A DNA stretch of 64,000 nt from Mycobacterium aquaticum. GTDB taxonomy: Bacteria > Actinomycetota > Actinomycetes > Mycobacteriales > Mycobacteriaceae. The number at the start of each line of letters is the position of its first letter. Position 1 is the stretch's first letter. Position numbers and translations under genes: made by a program. The notes under the pieces were generated by a model. That model saw nothing but the letters and a program-made list of their open reading frames with translations. It had not been told where the DNA came from and did no database searches. Below are positions 23,656 through 32,489 of the stretch, one piece after another. The DNA lies in contig NZ_MVHF01000018.1 of the NCBI RefSeq assembly GCF_002086485.1, positions 1 through 64,000 of the forward strand, read 5' to 3'.

Positions 23656-24894
23656 ATGAACACAGCAGACGCACGCAGCACCGGCGACACCACCGTCTCG
23701 AACGCACAGGCGTTGTACGGCAAACCAATCGCGGTGCTGCACCAGGCAGTCACACCGCCATCACTGGGCGGGGCGGTCAAACCTTCGAACCCCTTCGGCT
23801 ACCGGGATTCATCCGCCGATATCGCCTTCGCGTTGACGCAGGCCGGCTGTGACGTGCTCACCCCGGTGGACGATCCGCGACCTGATGTCGACGCGGACTG
23901 GACGTACCCGGACACGCTCGAGGGAATCTCCCGAGCAATCGCCGACGGAGCCGAGATCCTGTGGGCCAACACCAGTTTGTTCGACGAGCATCCGATGGCC
24001 CACTTCGGTTCCCGCGACGGGCTGTACGTCGTCGGTCAGCCGCTGGATGTCGTCGAGAAGTTCGAGGACAAGAACGTGTGCCAGGCCGCCATCAGCGCGA
24101 TCGGCGTCCCGGTACCCGTGCAGGCGCTGGTCAATGTCGAGACGGGACCGGCGAAAGATCAAGTGGAAGCAGCTGTTTCGACGAAGAGGCTGACCTTCCC
24201 GATCATCGTGAAGCCGGTTCGGGGCCGCGGCAGCGCCGGTGTCAAGGTTGTCGACTCCGTCGCGCAAGCATCGGAACACATCGAGTCACTGGTCGGGCCG
24301 ACGTTCGGCAACAAGTTTCTGCTCGAAGAGTACCTGTCGGGCCAGGAGCTCGCCGTGACCGTGATGCCGCCCGGTGTTTACGAGACCTCCGAGGGGCTGC
24401 GCAGCGAGGCCACCCACTGGCCTCTTCCCGCGATCGAGCGGACCGGTCATCACGGCGGGGTGATGCCGTTCAGTGGCGTGGTGCCGATCCAGTCGAACAG
24501 CAAGCCTGCGGGCGACGACGATCGCCTGCGCGAATTCGGCAGGCACGCCGTCCGCGTCGCGCAGTTCCTCAACGCCACGGCACCGATCCGGATCGACTGC
24601 CGCGAAGACGCCAAGGGTGTCATCAAAGCCATCGACATCAACATGAAGCCCAGCATGACGGGCCCGGGTCGGCCCGGCCGGGATCAGATGATCAACCTGT
24701 CGGCCCTGTCAGGAACGGAAATCGGTTGGAGCTACACCGAATTGCTTGCCGCGATAGCGGTCAACGCGGCTTCCGTGCAGAGGATCGCACGGCCGGCGGC
24801 CCGCAGGCGTCCTCGCTCCCTGGGGCGCGCTGCAAGCTCTGCCCGGCCGCGCGGGGTCTGCCATCGACCGGAGCGCTCGACTCGTTCGCGGTGA
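23656..24894 (+). CDS. ATP-grasp ligase related to D-Ala-D-Ala ligase
   Basis: A 412 aa protein with an ATP-grasp fold in residues about 110-375: KFEDKNVCQAAISAIGVPVP, FPIIVKPVRGRGSAGV (ATP-binding strand and loop), LLEEYLSGQELAVTV, and the metal site AIDINMKPSM, where D-Ala ligases usually have xEINxxPG. It ligates a carboxylate to an amine, substrate unknown; a peptidoglycan role is not supported by neighbours. The N-terminal domain is weakly conserved. The family normally stops soon after TELLAAIAVNAASVQRI; here about 37 Arg-rich residues follow, which look like translation past a lost stop. GGAG precedes the ATG. Confidence 0.72.
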   Translation: MNTADARSTGDTTVSNAQALYGKPIAVLHQAVTPPSLGGAVKPSNPFGYRDSSADIAFALTQAGCDVLTPVDDPRPDVDADWTYPDTLEGISRAIADGAEILWANTSLFDEHPMAHFGSRDGLYVVGQPLDVVEKFEDKNVCQAAISAIGVPVPVQALVNVETGPAKDQVEAAVSTKRLTFPIIVKPVRGRGSAGVKVVDSVAQASEHIESLVGPTFGNKFLLEEYLSGQELAVTVMPPGVYETSEGLRSEATHWPLPAIERTGHHGGVMPFSGVVPIQSNSKPAGDDDRLREFGRHAVRVAQFLNATAPIRIDCREDAKGVIKAIDINMKPSMTGPGRPGRDQMINLSALSGTEIGWSYTELLAAIAVNAASVQRIARPAARRRPRSLGRAASSARPRGVCHRPERSTRSR

Positions 24895-24907
24895 CAGGCA
24901 AACCGTG

Positions 24908-24952
24908 CCGGGGCCCGCAAGTAGGAGGTTATGCCCCACCTGCGGGCCCCGG
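24908..24952. terminator. bidirectional hairpin terminator candidate
   Basis: CCGGGGCCCGCA pairs perfectly with TGCGGGCCCCGG across a 21-base loop in which further pairing is possible. It lies between two convergent genes (stop at 24894, stop at 24964), the usual place for a shared terminator. No U-tract follows. Confidence 0.6.
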
Positions 24953-24963
24953 TGGCACCGCCG

Positions 24964-25593
24964 TCACGACGTCGGTGGCGGGGTGGCAGCCGGGCCCAGC
25001 AGATCGGCGCTGGTGTTCGACGAGGTGCGTCGCCACCGTCCGTACAACGGCAACTCACGCATCGACGCGCCGAGCGGGACCGGCGATCGCCGAGCGATGA
25101 ACCGCGTGACGGTGCGCACGTAGCGCGTCGTCTCCGAATACCACCGCCACTCGTACAGCCGGCCGGTCGGCAACCACTGCGCGAGCGCCTCGGATTCGAC
25201 ACCCTGCAGATACGGCCGCACCCACGTCACCATCACCCATGCCCGTTCTGCCACCTCGGCGGGATGGCGGAACGTCCATTCGATCGGAGTGTCACCGGCG
25301 GCCATGGTGTGCCGCACCGCCGGGCGTTGCTCGCCACCGGTTTCTGACACACCGAACAGTTGCACCGTCACGTTGTGAAACACCCCTGGCCCACCCACTT
25401 CGAACCGCACGCGATAGGCGCCAGGGCTGTCGGAGTCGTCGCGGTACGCAGAGAACGCGACCAACCCGCCGACCGCGACGTAGCGGGAGAACACCAACTG
25501 ACTTCCCACCATGACGAATCGGCGAACCGCGAGCAGCACCGTCAACGTCGCCACGGTCAGCGCCACGACACCCCACACCAGGTCCACTCGCAC
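24964..25593 (-). CDS. membrane-anchored hypothetical protein
   Basis: About 209 aa if translation starts at GTG 25593. One N-terminal transmembrane helix (VWGVVALTVATLTVLLAV, about 5-22) is followed by a soluble domain with many aromatic residues (VEWTFRHPAE-like, WVMVTWVRPYLQGVE, RLYEWRWYSETTRYVRTVTRF). The frame is open up to 25674, but that part overlaps the tmRNA terminator and is unlikely to be coding. No family was recognised. It converges with the ATP-grasp gene and lies downstream of ssrA on the same strand. Confidence 0.6.
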   Translation of the reverse strand: MRVDLVWGVVALTVATLTVLLAVRRFVMVGSQLVFSRYVAVGGLVAFSAYRDDSDSPGAYRVRFEVGGPGVFHNVTVQLFGVSETGGEQRPAVRHTMAAGDTPIEWTFRHPAEVAERAWVMVTWVRPYLQGVESEALAQWLPTGRLYEWRWYSETTRYVRTVTRFIARRSPVPLGASMRELPLYGRWRRTSSNTSADLLGPAATPPPTS

Positions 25594-25640
25594 AGAGTGA
25601 CAGAGCGTGGCCACGAAACCGGTGACAACGCCCGGATACA

Positions 25641-25666
25641 GGAAAGGCCCCCGTGTCTGGGGGCCT
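25641..25666 (-). terminator. ssrA terminator hairpin
   Basis: Read on the minus strand, AGGCCCCC-AGACAC-GGGGGCCT forms an 8-bp perfect stem with a 6-base loop followed by TTCC. It begins 18 bases after the 3' end of the tmRNA. Confidence 0.75.
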
Positions 25667-25683
25667 ACCTGCATCTTCGGTTG

Positions 25684-26049
25684 TGGAGCTGCCGGGAATT
25701 GAACCCGGGTCCTACGGCATGTCGTCGAGGCTTCTCCGTGCGCAGTTCGCTGTGTCTCTACTCGGATCTCTCAGTCACGCGAACAAGCCGAGATGACGAT
25801 CCCAGTCGCTGTTTGATGTCCCCATGGATTCCGCGACCGAACCCATGGGTGGGTCCCTCTAGCTGATGCCAGGGTCCGGGCCGAGGGCGCTCCCGGTCTG
25901 ACAGACCAGCCGTCGCTTAGGCAGCGAGGGCGTAGTCGCGCTGATTGGAATCGGCGCTTAATTGGTTGCAACGACGCTTACGGTGGTCTCTTGCCTGCAC
26001 CGGCACGCTTCCCTTGATTCGATGCGCGAAGTCGAAACCGATCAGCCCC
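25684..26049 (-). ncRNA. ssrA: transfer-messenger RNA (tmRNA)
   Basis: This RNA rescues stalled ribosomes together with SmpB. The 5' end GGGGCTG pairs with CAGCTCC at the 3' end to form the alanine-tRNA-like acceptor stem; the T arm reads GGGTTCAATTCCC in the minus direction. The tag frame on the minus strand at 25955-25917 encodes ADSNQRDYALAA followed by TAA, a typical actinobacterial proteolysis tag ending in ALAA. The 3' CCA is not encoded in full (ACAA follows the stem), so it must be added after processing. Length is about 366 nt. smpB lies 140 bp upstream on the same strand, the standard mycobacterial arrangement. Confidence 0.95.
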
Positions 26050-26082
26050 TCGCATCCCCGCCGACTTTCGGCAGGACGATCA

Positions 26083-26113
26083 ATAGTACGCCAGACCGAG
26101 CGGCGAACGCCAA
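26083..26113 (-). promoter_or_regulatory. putative ssrA promoter
   Basis: On the minus strand TTGGCG (26113-26108) and TACTAT (26088-26083) stand 19 bases apart, resembling a primary-sigma promoter. It would start a precursor about 28 bases longer than the mature tmRNA 5' end, which RNase P would trim. The rest of the 140 bp between smpB and ssrA shows nothing else. Confidence 0.42.
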
Positions 26114-26189
26114 GCCATTATTCCCGTGATCTGGACGGCGTGTCGGCCAACAGACACGCACGTTCGCGGTGCGGCCCGGCGCAGCGGGG

Positions 26190-26678
26190 CTACATGCCTT
26201 TGGCGCGGCGGCCGAGTTCGCGGGTGATCTCCCGGTCGGCGTCCCGCTTGGCGATGTCCTGACGCTTGTCGTGCGCCTGTTTGCCTCGGGCCAGCGCCAA
26301 CTCCACCTTGACTTTGCCGTCAGAGAAATACATCGACAGCGGCACCAGCGTCAGATTGCCGTCGCGGATCTTGCCGATGAGATTGTCGATCTCCCGGCGA
26401 TGCAGCAGCAACTTGCGGTTGCGGCGCGGCGCGTGGTTGGTCCAGGTGCCGTGGTGATACTCGGCGATGTGAACGTTGCGCAGCCAGATCTCGCCGTCAT
26501 CGACGGTCGCGAAGGCGTCGGCGAGTGACGCCTGCCCCTCGCGCAGGCTTTTCACCTCGGTACCCATCAGCGCAACCCCGGCCTCGTAGGTGTCGAGGAT
26601 CGTGTAGTTGTGCCGGGCCTTGCGATTGCTCGCAACGATCTGCTTGTTGCCAGCGGGGCTGGCCTTCTTGGTCACCAC
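26190..26678 (-). CDS. smpB: SsrA-binding protein SmpB
   Basis: A 162 aa RNA-binding protein, partner of tmRNA in trans-translation. The sequence is canonical: NRKARHNYTILDTYEAGVAL, GTEVKSLREG, the loop EIWLRNVHIAEY, DPxRxRKLLLHRREI-like RRNRKLLLHRREI, LTLVPLSMYFSDGKVKVELALARGK, and the basic tail RDADREITRELGRRAKGM. Start at GTG 26678, immediately followed by a second GTG, with AGGTAGG upstream; either could serve. It begins six bases after the ftsX stop, so it is the last gene of the ftsEX transcript. Confidence 0.96.
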   Translation of the reverse strand: MVTKKASPAGNKQIVASNRKARHNYTILDTYEAGVALMGTEVKSLREGQASLADAFATVDDGEIWLRNVHIAEYHHGTWTNHAPRRNRKLLLHRREIDNLIGKIRDGNLTLVPLSMYFSDGKVKVELALARGKQAHDKRQDIAKRDADREITRELGRRAKGM

Positions 26679-26684
26679 GACGAC

Positions 26685-27581
26685 CTACCTACGGACGTAC
26701 AGCCGGAGGGTGACGTACGCGGTCAGGCCTGCCATCGCCACGCCGACGAACAACAGGATCGGCGAGATGTACAGGATGTCGGCATAGTCCACCCTGGCGA
26801 TCAGGTTGGCTTGATAGAACTGGTCGAGCGCGCGTTCCAGGAACGCCGCCCGCACGATGATGAGCCCGACGACCGCGATGACGACGCCGATGAGGGCCGC
26901 GAGCATCGCCTCGACCAGGAACGGCAGCTGGGTGTACCAGCGGGTGGCACCGACCAACCGCATGATGCCGATCTCGGTCCGCCGGGTGTAAGCGGCCACC
27001 TGCACCATGTTGGCGATCAGCAGCACGGCACCGATGGCCTGCACCAACGCCACCGCGAACGCCGCATTGCTCAGGCCGTCGAGCACCGAGAACAACCGGT
27101 CGATGAGCTCTTTCTGGTTGAGCACTCTGCGCACCCCGGGCTGCCCGATCATCGACTTGTCGAAGTCGGCGTGCTGCTCGGGATTGTTGAGCTTGACGAT
27201 GAACGACGCCGGGAACGCGTCCTTGCTGGCGACGTCCTTGAACTGCGGAATCTTGCGGATGGCGTCGTCGTAGGCCTGGTCGCGGTTGAGGAACCGCACC
27301 GATTTGACCTGCTCGGTGTTCTCCTCGAGCTTGCTGCGCAGCGCCTTGCACGGGTCGGCATCACAGTTCGGATCGTTGGCCGAGACGTCGTCGGTCAGGA
27401 ACACCTGCGTCTCGACCCGGTCGAGATAGATGTCGCGGGACTGGTCGGCCAGCCGCACCACCAGCAGACCGCCACCGAACAGCCCGATGGAGATGGCTGT
27501 GGTGAGGATCATCGCAACGGTCATGGTGACGTTGCGACGAAGCCCGGTCAGAACTTCATTGACAAGAAAGCCGAAGCGCAC
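26685..27581 (-). CDS. ftsX: cell division protein FtsX
   Basis: A 298 aa membrane subunit of the FtsEX complex, which couples septal ring assembly to peptidoglycan hydrolase activation. It has the usual topology: one helix near the start (about 22-45), a large outside domain (about 46-170) with a paired cysteine segment DPNCDADPCKAL, then three C-terminal helices. The start is a GTG placed directly after the ftsE stop (TAA then GTG, no gap), so translation is coupled. Length and motifs match the mycobacterial protein. Confidence 0.95.
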   Translation of the reverse strand: MRFGFLVNEVLTGLRRNVTMTVAMILTTAISIGLFGGGLLVVRLADQSRDIYLDRVETQVFLTDDVSANDPNCDADPCKALRSKLEENTEQVKSVRFLNRDQAYDDAIRKIPQFKDVASKDAFPASFIVKLNNPEQHADFDKSMIGQPGVRRVLNQKELIDRLFSVLDGLSNAAFAVALVQAIGAVLLIANMVQVAAYTRRTEIGIMRLVGATRWYTQLPFLVEAMLAALIGVVIAVVGLIIVRAAFLERALDQFYQANLIARVDYADILYISPILLFVGVAMAGLTAYVTLRLYVRR

Positions 27582-28274
27582 TTAGCGATCCATTCCGTAG
27601 ACGCCGCGCTGCTCGTCACGAATCAGCCGGCCGAGTTCGAGTTCGACGACCCGCTGACGCATCGAGTCGACGATGTGATGGTCGTGGGTGGCCATCAGCA
27701 CCGTCGTTCCGGTGCGGTTGATCCGCTCCAGCAGATCCATGATGTCCTTACTGGTCTCCGGGTCCAGGTTTCCGGTCGGCTCGTCGGCGATCAGCACCAG
27801 CGGGCGGTTGACGAAGGCGCGGGCGATCGCGACGCGCTGCTGCTCACCACCGGAGAGCTCGCTCGGCAGTCGGTTGGCCTTGCCGGAGAGCCCCACCATC
27901 TCCAGCACGTCGGGCACCACCCTGTTGATCACCTCGGATCGCTTGCCGATGACCTCGAGGGCGAACGCCACGTTCTCGAACACCGTCTTCTGCTGCAGCA
28001 GCCGGAAGTCCTGGAACACGCAGCCGATCACCTGCCGAAGGCTCGGGATGTGCCGGCCCGGCAGCTTGTTCACATGAAACTTGGAGACCTGGATGTCGCC
28101 GGCGGAGGGTGTCTCGGCTGCGAGCAACAGGCGCATGAACGTGGACTTGCCCGACCCGGACGGGCCGATGAGGAACACGAACTCACCCTTGTCGATCTTC
28201 AACGAGACGTCGTCCAGCGCGGGACGCGCTGACGACTTGTACTGCTTCGTCACGTGGTCGAGGGTGATCATCAC
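27582..28274 (-). CDS. ftsE: cell division ATP-binding protein FtsE
   Basis: A 230 aa ABC ATPase that drives FtsX. Walker A GPSGSGKST (37-45), Q-loop VFQDF, signature LSGGEQQRVAIARA, Walker B VLIADEPTGNLD and the switch His in ATHDH are all present. The protein starts MMITLDHVTKQY; the second ATG is an equally possible start. The 42 bp between it and the next upstream gene (28317) leaves room only for a short promoter, so the proline-rich gene and mscS may be co-transcribed with it. Confidence 0.96.
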   Translation of the reverse strand: MMITLDHVTKQYKSSARPALDDVSLKIDKGEFVFLIGPSGSGKSTFMRLLLAAETPSAGDIQVSKFHVNKLPGRHIPSLRQVIGCVFQDFRLLQQKTVFENVAFALEVIGKRSEVINRVVPDVLEMVGLSGKANRLPSELSGGEQQRVAIARAFVNRPLVLIADEPTGNLDPETSKDIMDLLERINRTGTTVLMATHDHHIVDSMRQRVVELELGRLIRDEQRGVYGMDR

Positions 28275-28316
28275 GGCACGCCAGTGTAGCGGTGAGTACG
28301 CAAAGGCCGGGTCACG

Positions 28317-28853
28317 CTACGGCTGCGGTGTCGGAGCAGCAGGTTGCTCACCGACCTGCGACGGTTGCTCGGCAACCGGCGTAGGAGGCTGCCCCGGCGT
28401 CGGGGTCGGCGCCGGTGGGCCCATGCCCGGCAGGATCGGCAACGTGATCGGCGGCAACGGTCCGGGACCGTCCGGATCGATCACCGTGGTGCGCGGGCCC
28501 GGCGACGGGGATGTCGTGGTCGGACTCGTGGAACTGGTGGTCGGACTCTCGGTGGTGGTCTCCGGCGTCGTGGTTTCGGTCGTCGTCGGCGTGGTGGTCG
28601 TCGTCCGATGCGTCGTCGTCGGCGGTGCCACGTTGGTCCGCGGCACCCAGGTGTAGTCGGGATCGGGCACGAAGCCGGGTGGCGCCGTCGGCGTCGGCGC
28701 CGGCGGCCGATAGGCCTGCTGCACCCAGAACAACGCCACGAACGCCACCGCGAGCACCACGGTCGAGGTGCGCAGCCGGCCAAGGCGCTTGGGCCAATAT
28801 TTGACCGCGACGGCCTTGATCGCCGCGGCCTGCGCGGACATGTCGATTTTCAT
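28317..28853 (-). CDS. membrane-anchored Thr/Pro-rich protein
   Basis: A 178 aa protein with a basic cytoplasmic start, one transmembrane helix (about 30-47, STVVLAVAFVALFWVQQ), then an extracytoplasmic region of low complexity: Pro-rich, a Thr-rich stretch (about 78-118, runs of TTT with Pro, Glu and Ser) and again Pro-rich. Thr/Pro-rich segments of this kind are often glycosylated in mycobacterial envelope proteins, which is an inference here. It occupies the same place as the proline-rich membrane protein between ftsE and mscS in M. tuberculosis (Rv3103c). It overlaps mscS by four bases. Confidence 0.8.
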   Translation of the reverse strand: MKIDMSAQAAAIKAVAVKYWPKRLGRLRTSTVVLAVAFVALFWVQQAYRPPAPTPTAPPGFVPDPDYTWVPRTNVAPPTTTHRTTTTTPTTTETTTPETTTESPTTSSTSPTTTSPSPGPRTTVIDPDGPGPLPPITLPILPGMGPPAPTPTPGQPPTPVAEQPSQVGEQPAAPTPQP

Positions 28854-29845
28854 GACGTCGTCTCCCGGGCGGGCCGTCCGGACGGCGTCTGCTCGGCCCC
28901 GGGCACCGTCGCCGGATGCGGGATCGACTCCACCGTGGGCGTCGCGCCGTCGGTGGGCGTGACCACACCGGCGCGCCGCAGGGCACGCACCACGCGGACC
29001 CGCAGCCGCCGGCCGACCTCGAACTGCTTGCCGGGCAGGGTCCGGGCGACCATGCGCAGGTTGACGGTATCCAGCCCGATGCTCTCCACACCCATGAGCT
29101 GGGGCTTGTCGAGCAGCAGCTTGGACAGTTCCTCGTCATCGGCAGCCTTGTCCGCCACGTCGTGCAAGACGTCGTTGACGGCGTTGAGGTCCGCGCTGGC
29201 CGGGACCGGGATGTCGACCACAGAGCGAGCCCAGTCCTTGGAGAGGTTCAGCGACTTGACGATCTGCCCGTTGGGAACGGTGTACATCTCCCCCTCGGAA
29301 GACCGCAGCTTGGTGACCCGCAGCGTGACATCCTCCACGGTGCCCTCGGCCTCGTTGGCTGCCGCGATCGTGAGCCGGACCAGGTCACCGAAGCCGTACT
29401 GCTTCTCGGTGATGATGAAGAAGCCGGCCAGCAGGTCCTGGACGATGCGCTGCGCACCGAAACCCAGCGCGGCGCCGATCACGGTCGCCGGAGCCGCCAA
29501 GGACACGATCGGCACCGCCAACACATCGCTGACCTCGACGAGCACGACGACGAACAGCATCGCCACCGACACCCAGGAGATCACCGATGCGACGGCCTGC
29601 CGGTGCTTGGCGCTCTCCGAGCGCACCAGCTGGTCGCTTTCCTCATATTCGGCGTCGATGCGCCGCACGAATTTCTGCGCAGCCCAGTTGATGAAGCGGG
29701 CCAGCAGCAACCCGCCGATCAGCAGCAGCGCGATGCGCAGACCCTTGGTCAGGATCCACACGCCGAACTCGCCGTGCCAGAAGTCATGCCAGCGCTGAGC
29801 CATCGGGTAGGCCAGCACTGTGGCGGCCAAGTTACTCGTCGTCAT
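28850..29845 (-). CDS. MscS-family mechanosensitive channel
   Basis: A 331 aa protein from ATG 29845 (MTTSNLAATVLA). It has three predicted membrane helices in the first 170 residues, the glycine/alanine-rich pore helix PIVSLAAPATVIGAALGFGAQRIVQDLLAG, and the beta domain with VEDVTLRVTKLRSSEGEMYTVPNG. The C-terminus is a Pro/Thr-rich tail. Such channels open on hypo-osmotic shock. The chosen start overlaps the end of prfB by 14 bases; a start at 29899 deep in prfB is possible but lacks family similarity. M. tuberculosis has the same gene (Rv3104c) at this place. Confidence 0.88.
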   Translation of the reverse strand: MTTSNLAATVLAYPMAQRWHDFWHGEFGVWILTKGLRIALLLIGGLLLARFINWAAQKFVRRIDAEYEESDQLVRSESAKHRQAVASVISWVSVAMLFVVVLVEVSDVLAVPIVSLAAPATVIGAALGFGAQRIVQDLLAGFFIITEKQYGFGDLVRLTIAAANEAEGTVEDVTLRVTKLRSSEGEMYTVPNGQIVKSLNLSKDWARSVVDIPVPASADLNAVNDVLHDVADKAADDEELSKLLLDKPQLMGVESIGLDTVNLRMVARTLPGKQFEVGRRLRVRVVRALRRAGVVTPTDGATPTVESIPHPATVPGAEQTPSGRPARETTS

Positions 29846-30941
29846 CTTTTCTGTTGCGCCACCTGATTCCCGCTTCCAGGAATCCGTCGATGTCTCCATC
29901 GAGCACCGCGGTCGGGTTACCGACCTCGTACTCGGTGCGCAAATCCTTCACCATCTGATAGGGCTGCAGAACATAGGACCGCATCTGGGTTCCCCAGGAA
30001 CTTCCGCCGTCGCCCTTCAGCGCATCCATCTCGGCGCGTTCCTCTAACCGCTTACGCTCCAGCAACTTTGCCTGGAGAACCCGCATCGCCGAAACCTTGT
30101 TCTGCAGCTGCGATTTCTCGTTCTGACAGGTGACCACGATACCGGTCGGGATGTGGGTGAGGCGTACCGCCGAGTCGGTGGTGTTCACCGACTGCCCGCC
30201 CGGACCGCTCGAGCGGTAGACGTCGACGCGGATGTCGCCCTCGGGGATCTCGATGTGGTCGGTGGTCTCGACCACGGGCAGCACCTCGACGTCTGCGAAT
30301 GAGGTCTGGCGCCGGCTCTGGTTGTCGAACGGGCTGATCCGCACCAGCCGGTGGGTGCCCTGTTCGACCGAGAGGGTGCCGTAGGCGAACGGCGCGTGCA
30401 CCGCGAACGTCGCGCTCTTGATGCCGGCTTCCTCGGCGTAGGAGGTGTCGAAGACCTCGACCGGATACTTGTGCTGCTCGGCCCACCGGATGTACATCCG
30501 CATCAACATCTCGGCCCAGTCGGCCGCATCGACGCCGCCCGCGCCGGACCGGATGGTGACGACGGCCTCCCGCTCGTCGTACTCACCGGACAGCAGCGTG
30601 CGGACCTCCATCTGCTCGATGTCCTCGCGCAGCTTGTTGAGCTCGGCGTCGGCCTCGGCGATCTCGGACTCGCCACCTTCTTCGGCGGCCAGCTCGTACA
30701 GCACGGGCAGATCGTCGAGACGGCTGCGCAGTTCCTCCACCCGGCGCAGCTCACCCTGAGCGTGCGACAGCTCGCTTGTGACCTTCTGCGCACGCGTCTG
30801 GTCGTCCCAGAGCTTCGGGTCCGACGCTTCCTGCTCGAGTTTGGCCACCCGGTCGCGCAGGCCGTCCAAGTCAAGCACCCGCTCCACCGTCGTCAGGGTG
30901 GTGTCGAGTGCGGCGATATCGGCTTGACGGTCTAGATCCAC
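29832..30941 (-). CDS. prfB: peptide chain release factor 2
   Basis: A 369 aa class I release factor for UAA and UGA codons. The recognition motif SPF is in RISPFDNQSRRQTSF, and the catalytic GGQ is in RSSGPGGQSVNTTDSAVR. The N-terminal helical domain begins DRQADIAALDTTLTTVERVLDLDGL. It reads in a single frame, so the programmed +1 frameshift found in E. coli prfB is absent, which is known for other actinobacteria. Start at GTG 30941 (VDLDRQ); the frame is open to 31064 but the extra part is not conserved. It diverges from fprA. Confidence 0.95.
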   Translation of the reverse strand: MDLDRQADIAALDTTLTTVERVLDLDGLRDRVAKLEQEASDPKLWDDQTRAQKVTSELSHAQGELRRVEELRSRLDDLPVLYELAAEEGGESEIAEADAELNKLREDIEQMEVRTLLSGEYDEREAVVTIRSGAGGVDAADWAEMLMRMYIRWAEQHKYPVEVFDTSYAEEAGIKSATFAVHAPFAYGTLSVEQGTHRLVRISPFDNQSRRQTSFADVEVLPVVETTDHIEIPEGDIRVDVYRSSGPGGQSVNTTDSAVRLTHIPTGIVVTCQNEKSQLQNKVSAMRVLQAKLLERKRLEERAEMDALKGDGGSSWGTQMRSYVLQPYQMVKDLRTEYEVGNPTAVLDGDIDGFLEAGIRWRNRKDDDE

Positions 30942-31100
30942 GAAAGTTGAGGTTACCTGTAGCCCGCTCGAGGAAGTTATCGCTGACCGGCGGCAGCTCC
31001 ACCGATCCGCGTTTACAGTCGGGGTGTACCCAGCCCAGCTGTGTCGCGACAGCCCCTTGCGCACGGCCGGGAGAGCGATTGGCTATCAGAAGGCTGATGC

Positions 31101-32474
31101 ATGCGCCCATACCATGTGGCAGTCGTCGGCTCGGGACCCTCGGGGTTCTTTGCCGCGGCAGCGTTGTTGAAGTTTGCCGATTCCACCGACAGTGCTGAGC
31201 ACCGCGATGTCCGCGTCGACATGCTGGAGATGCTGCCCACGCCCTGGGGACTCGTGCGCTCCGGTGTCGCACCCGACCACCCCAAGATCAAGACGATCAG
31301 CACTCAGTTCGAGAAGATCGCGCAGGATCCGCGGTTCCGGTTCTTCGGCAACATCGTGGTCGGCGAGCACGTGCAGGCCGGTGAACTGGCAGAGCGCTAC
31401 GACGCCGTCGTCTACGCGATCGGGACGCAGTCGGACCGACCGCTCGGCATCCCCGGCGAAGATCTGCCCGGCAGCGTGGCGGCAGTCGACTTCGTCGGCT
31501 GGTACAACGCTCATCCGCATTTCGAGCTGATGGCCCCCGACGTCTCGAATGCCCGCGCAGTGGTGGTGGGAAACGGAAACGTGGCACTGGACGTGGCCCG
31601 CATCCTCGTCAGCGACCCAGAAGTGTTGGCGAGCACCGATATTGCCGATCACGCCCTGTCCGCACTGCATGCCAGCGGGGTGCAGGAGGTGTTGGTGATC
31701 GGCCGGCGCGGACCGCTGCAGGCACCGTTCACCACGCTCGAACTACGTGAGCTGGGTGATCTCGAGGCCATGGCCGACGTCGACATCATCGTCGACCCCG
31801 CCGACTTCGTCGACATCACCGACGAAGCGCTGGAGTCCGCGGGCAAGACGGTCAAGCAGAACATCAAAGTGTTGCGTGGTTACGCCGCCAAGGAGCCCAC
31901 CGGGGCGGCACGGCGCATCGTGTTCCGGTTCTGCACCTCCCCCATCGAGATCAAGGGTGACGGCAAGGTCGAGTCGATCGTGCTGGGCCGCAACGAACTG
32001 GTCACCGTCTCCGACCGGGTGGTCGCCAAGGACACCGGAGAGCGCGAGGAGCTGCAGGCACAGCTGGTGGTGCGCGCCGTCGGCTACCGCGGCGTGCCCA
32101 CTGCCGGGCTTCCGTTCGACGAGCGCTCCGGCACCATCCCGCACACCGACGGCCGGGTGGACGGCAGCCGCAACGAGTACGTCGTCGGCTGGATCAAGCG
32201 GGGCCCGTCGGGCGTCATCGGCAGCAACAAGAAGGACTCCGCCGACACGGTGCACACCCTGCTGACCGACTTGTCCTCGGCTTCGCTGAGCGACTTCGGC
32301 CCAGAGCACGCCGACGAGCTCGCCCACTGGCTGGTGTCGCGCCAGCCGCTGCTGGTCACCGACGACCACTGGCAGCGCATCGACGCCCACGAGCGAGCCG
32401 CCGGCGAGGCGTTGGGACGGCCCCGCGTGAAGCTGACGAATGTGGCGGACATGCTCAAGATCAGCCACGGCTAG
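31101..32474 (+). CDS. fprA: NADPH:ferredoxin reductase FprA
   Basis: A 457 aa flavoprotein of the adrenodoxin-reductase type that passes electrons from NADPH to ferredoxins. It has the FAD motif VAVVGSGPSGFFAA (about 7-20), the MLPTPWGLVRSGVAPDHP segment, and the NADP motif VVVGNGNVALDVARIL (about 155-170). The C-terminus has GWIKRGPSGVIGSNKKDS, typical of the family. It diverges from prfB across 159 bp, the same arrangement as in M. tuberculosis (Rv3105c-Rv3106). Confidence 0.95.
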   Translation: MRPYHVAVVGSGPSGFFAAAALLKFADSTDSAEHRDVRVDMLEMLPTPWGLVRSGVAPDHPKIKTISTQFEKIAQDPRFRFFGNIVVGEHVQAGELAERYDAVVYAIGTQSDRPLGIPGEDLPGSVAAVDFVGWYNAHPHFELMAPDVSNARAVVVGNGNVALDVARILVSDPEVLASTDIADHALSALHASGVQEVLVIGRRGPLQAPFTTLELRELGDLEAMADVDIIVDPADFVDITDEALESAGKTVKQNIKVLRGYAAKEPTGAARRIVFRFCTSPIEIKGDGKVESIVLGRNELVTVSDRVVAKDTGEREELQAQLVVRAVGYRGVPTAGLPFDERSGTIPHTDGRVDGSRNEYVVGWIKRGPSGVIGSNKKDSADTVHTLLTDLSSASLSDFGPEHADELAHWLVSRQPLLVTDDHWQRIDAHERAAGEALGRPRVKLTNVADMLKISHG

Positions 32475-32489
32475 CTGTGCCGAATGGCG

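Noticed and set aside
30700..30941. Possible programmed frameshift site in prfB
   Set aside because: The N-terminal domain reads through in one frame from GTG 30941, with no in-frame UGA, so no recoding is needed.
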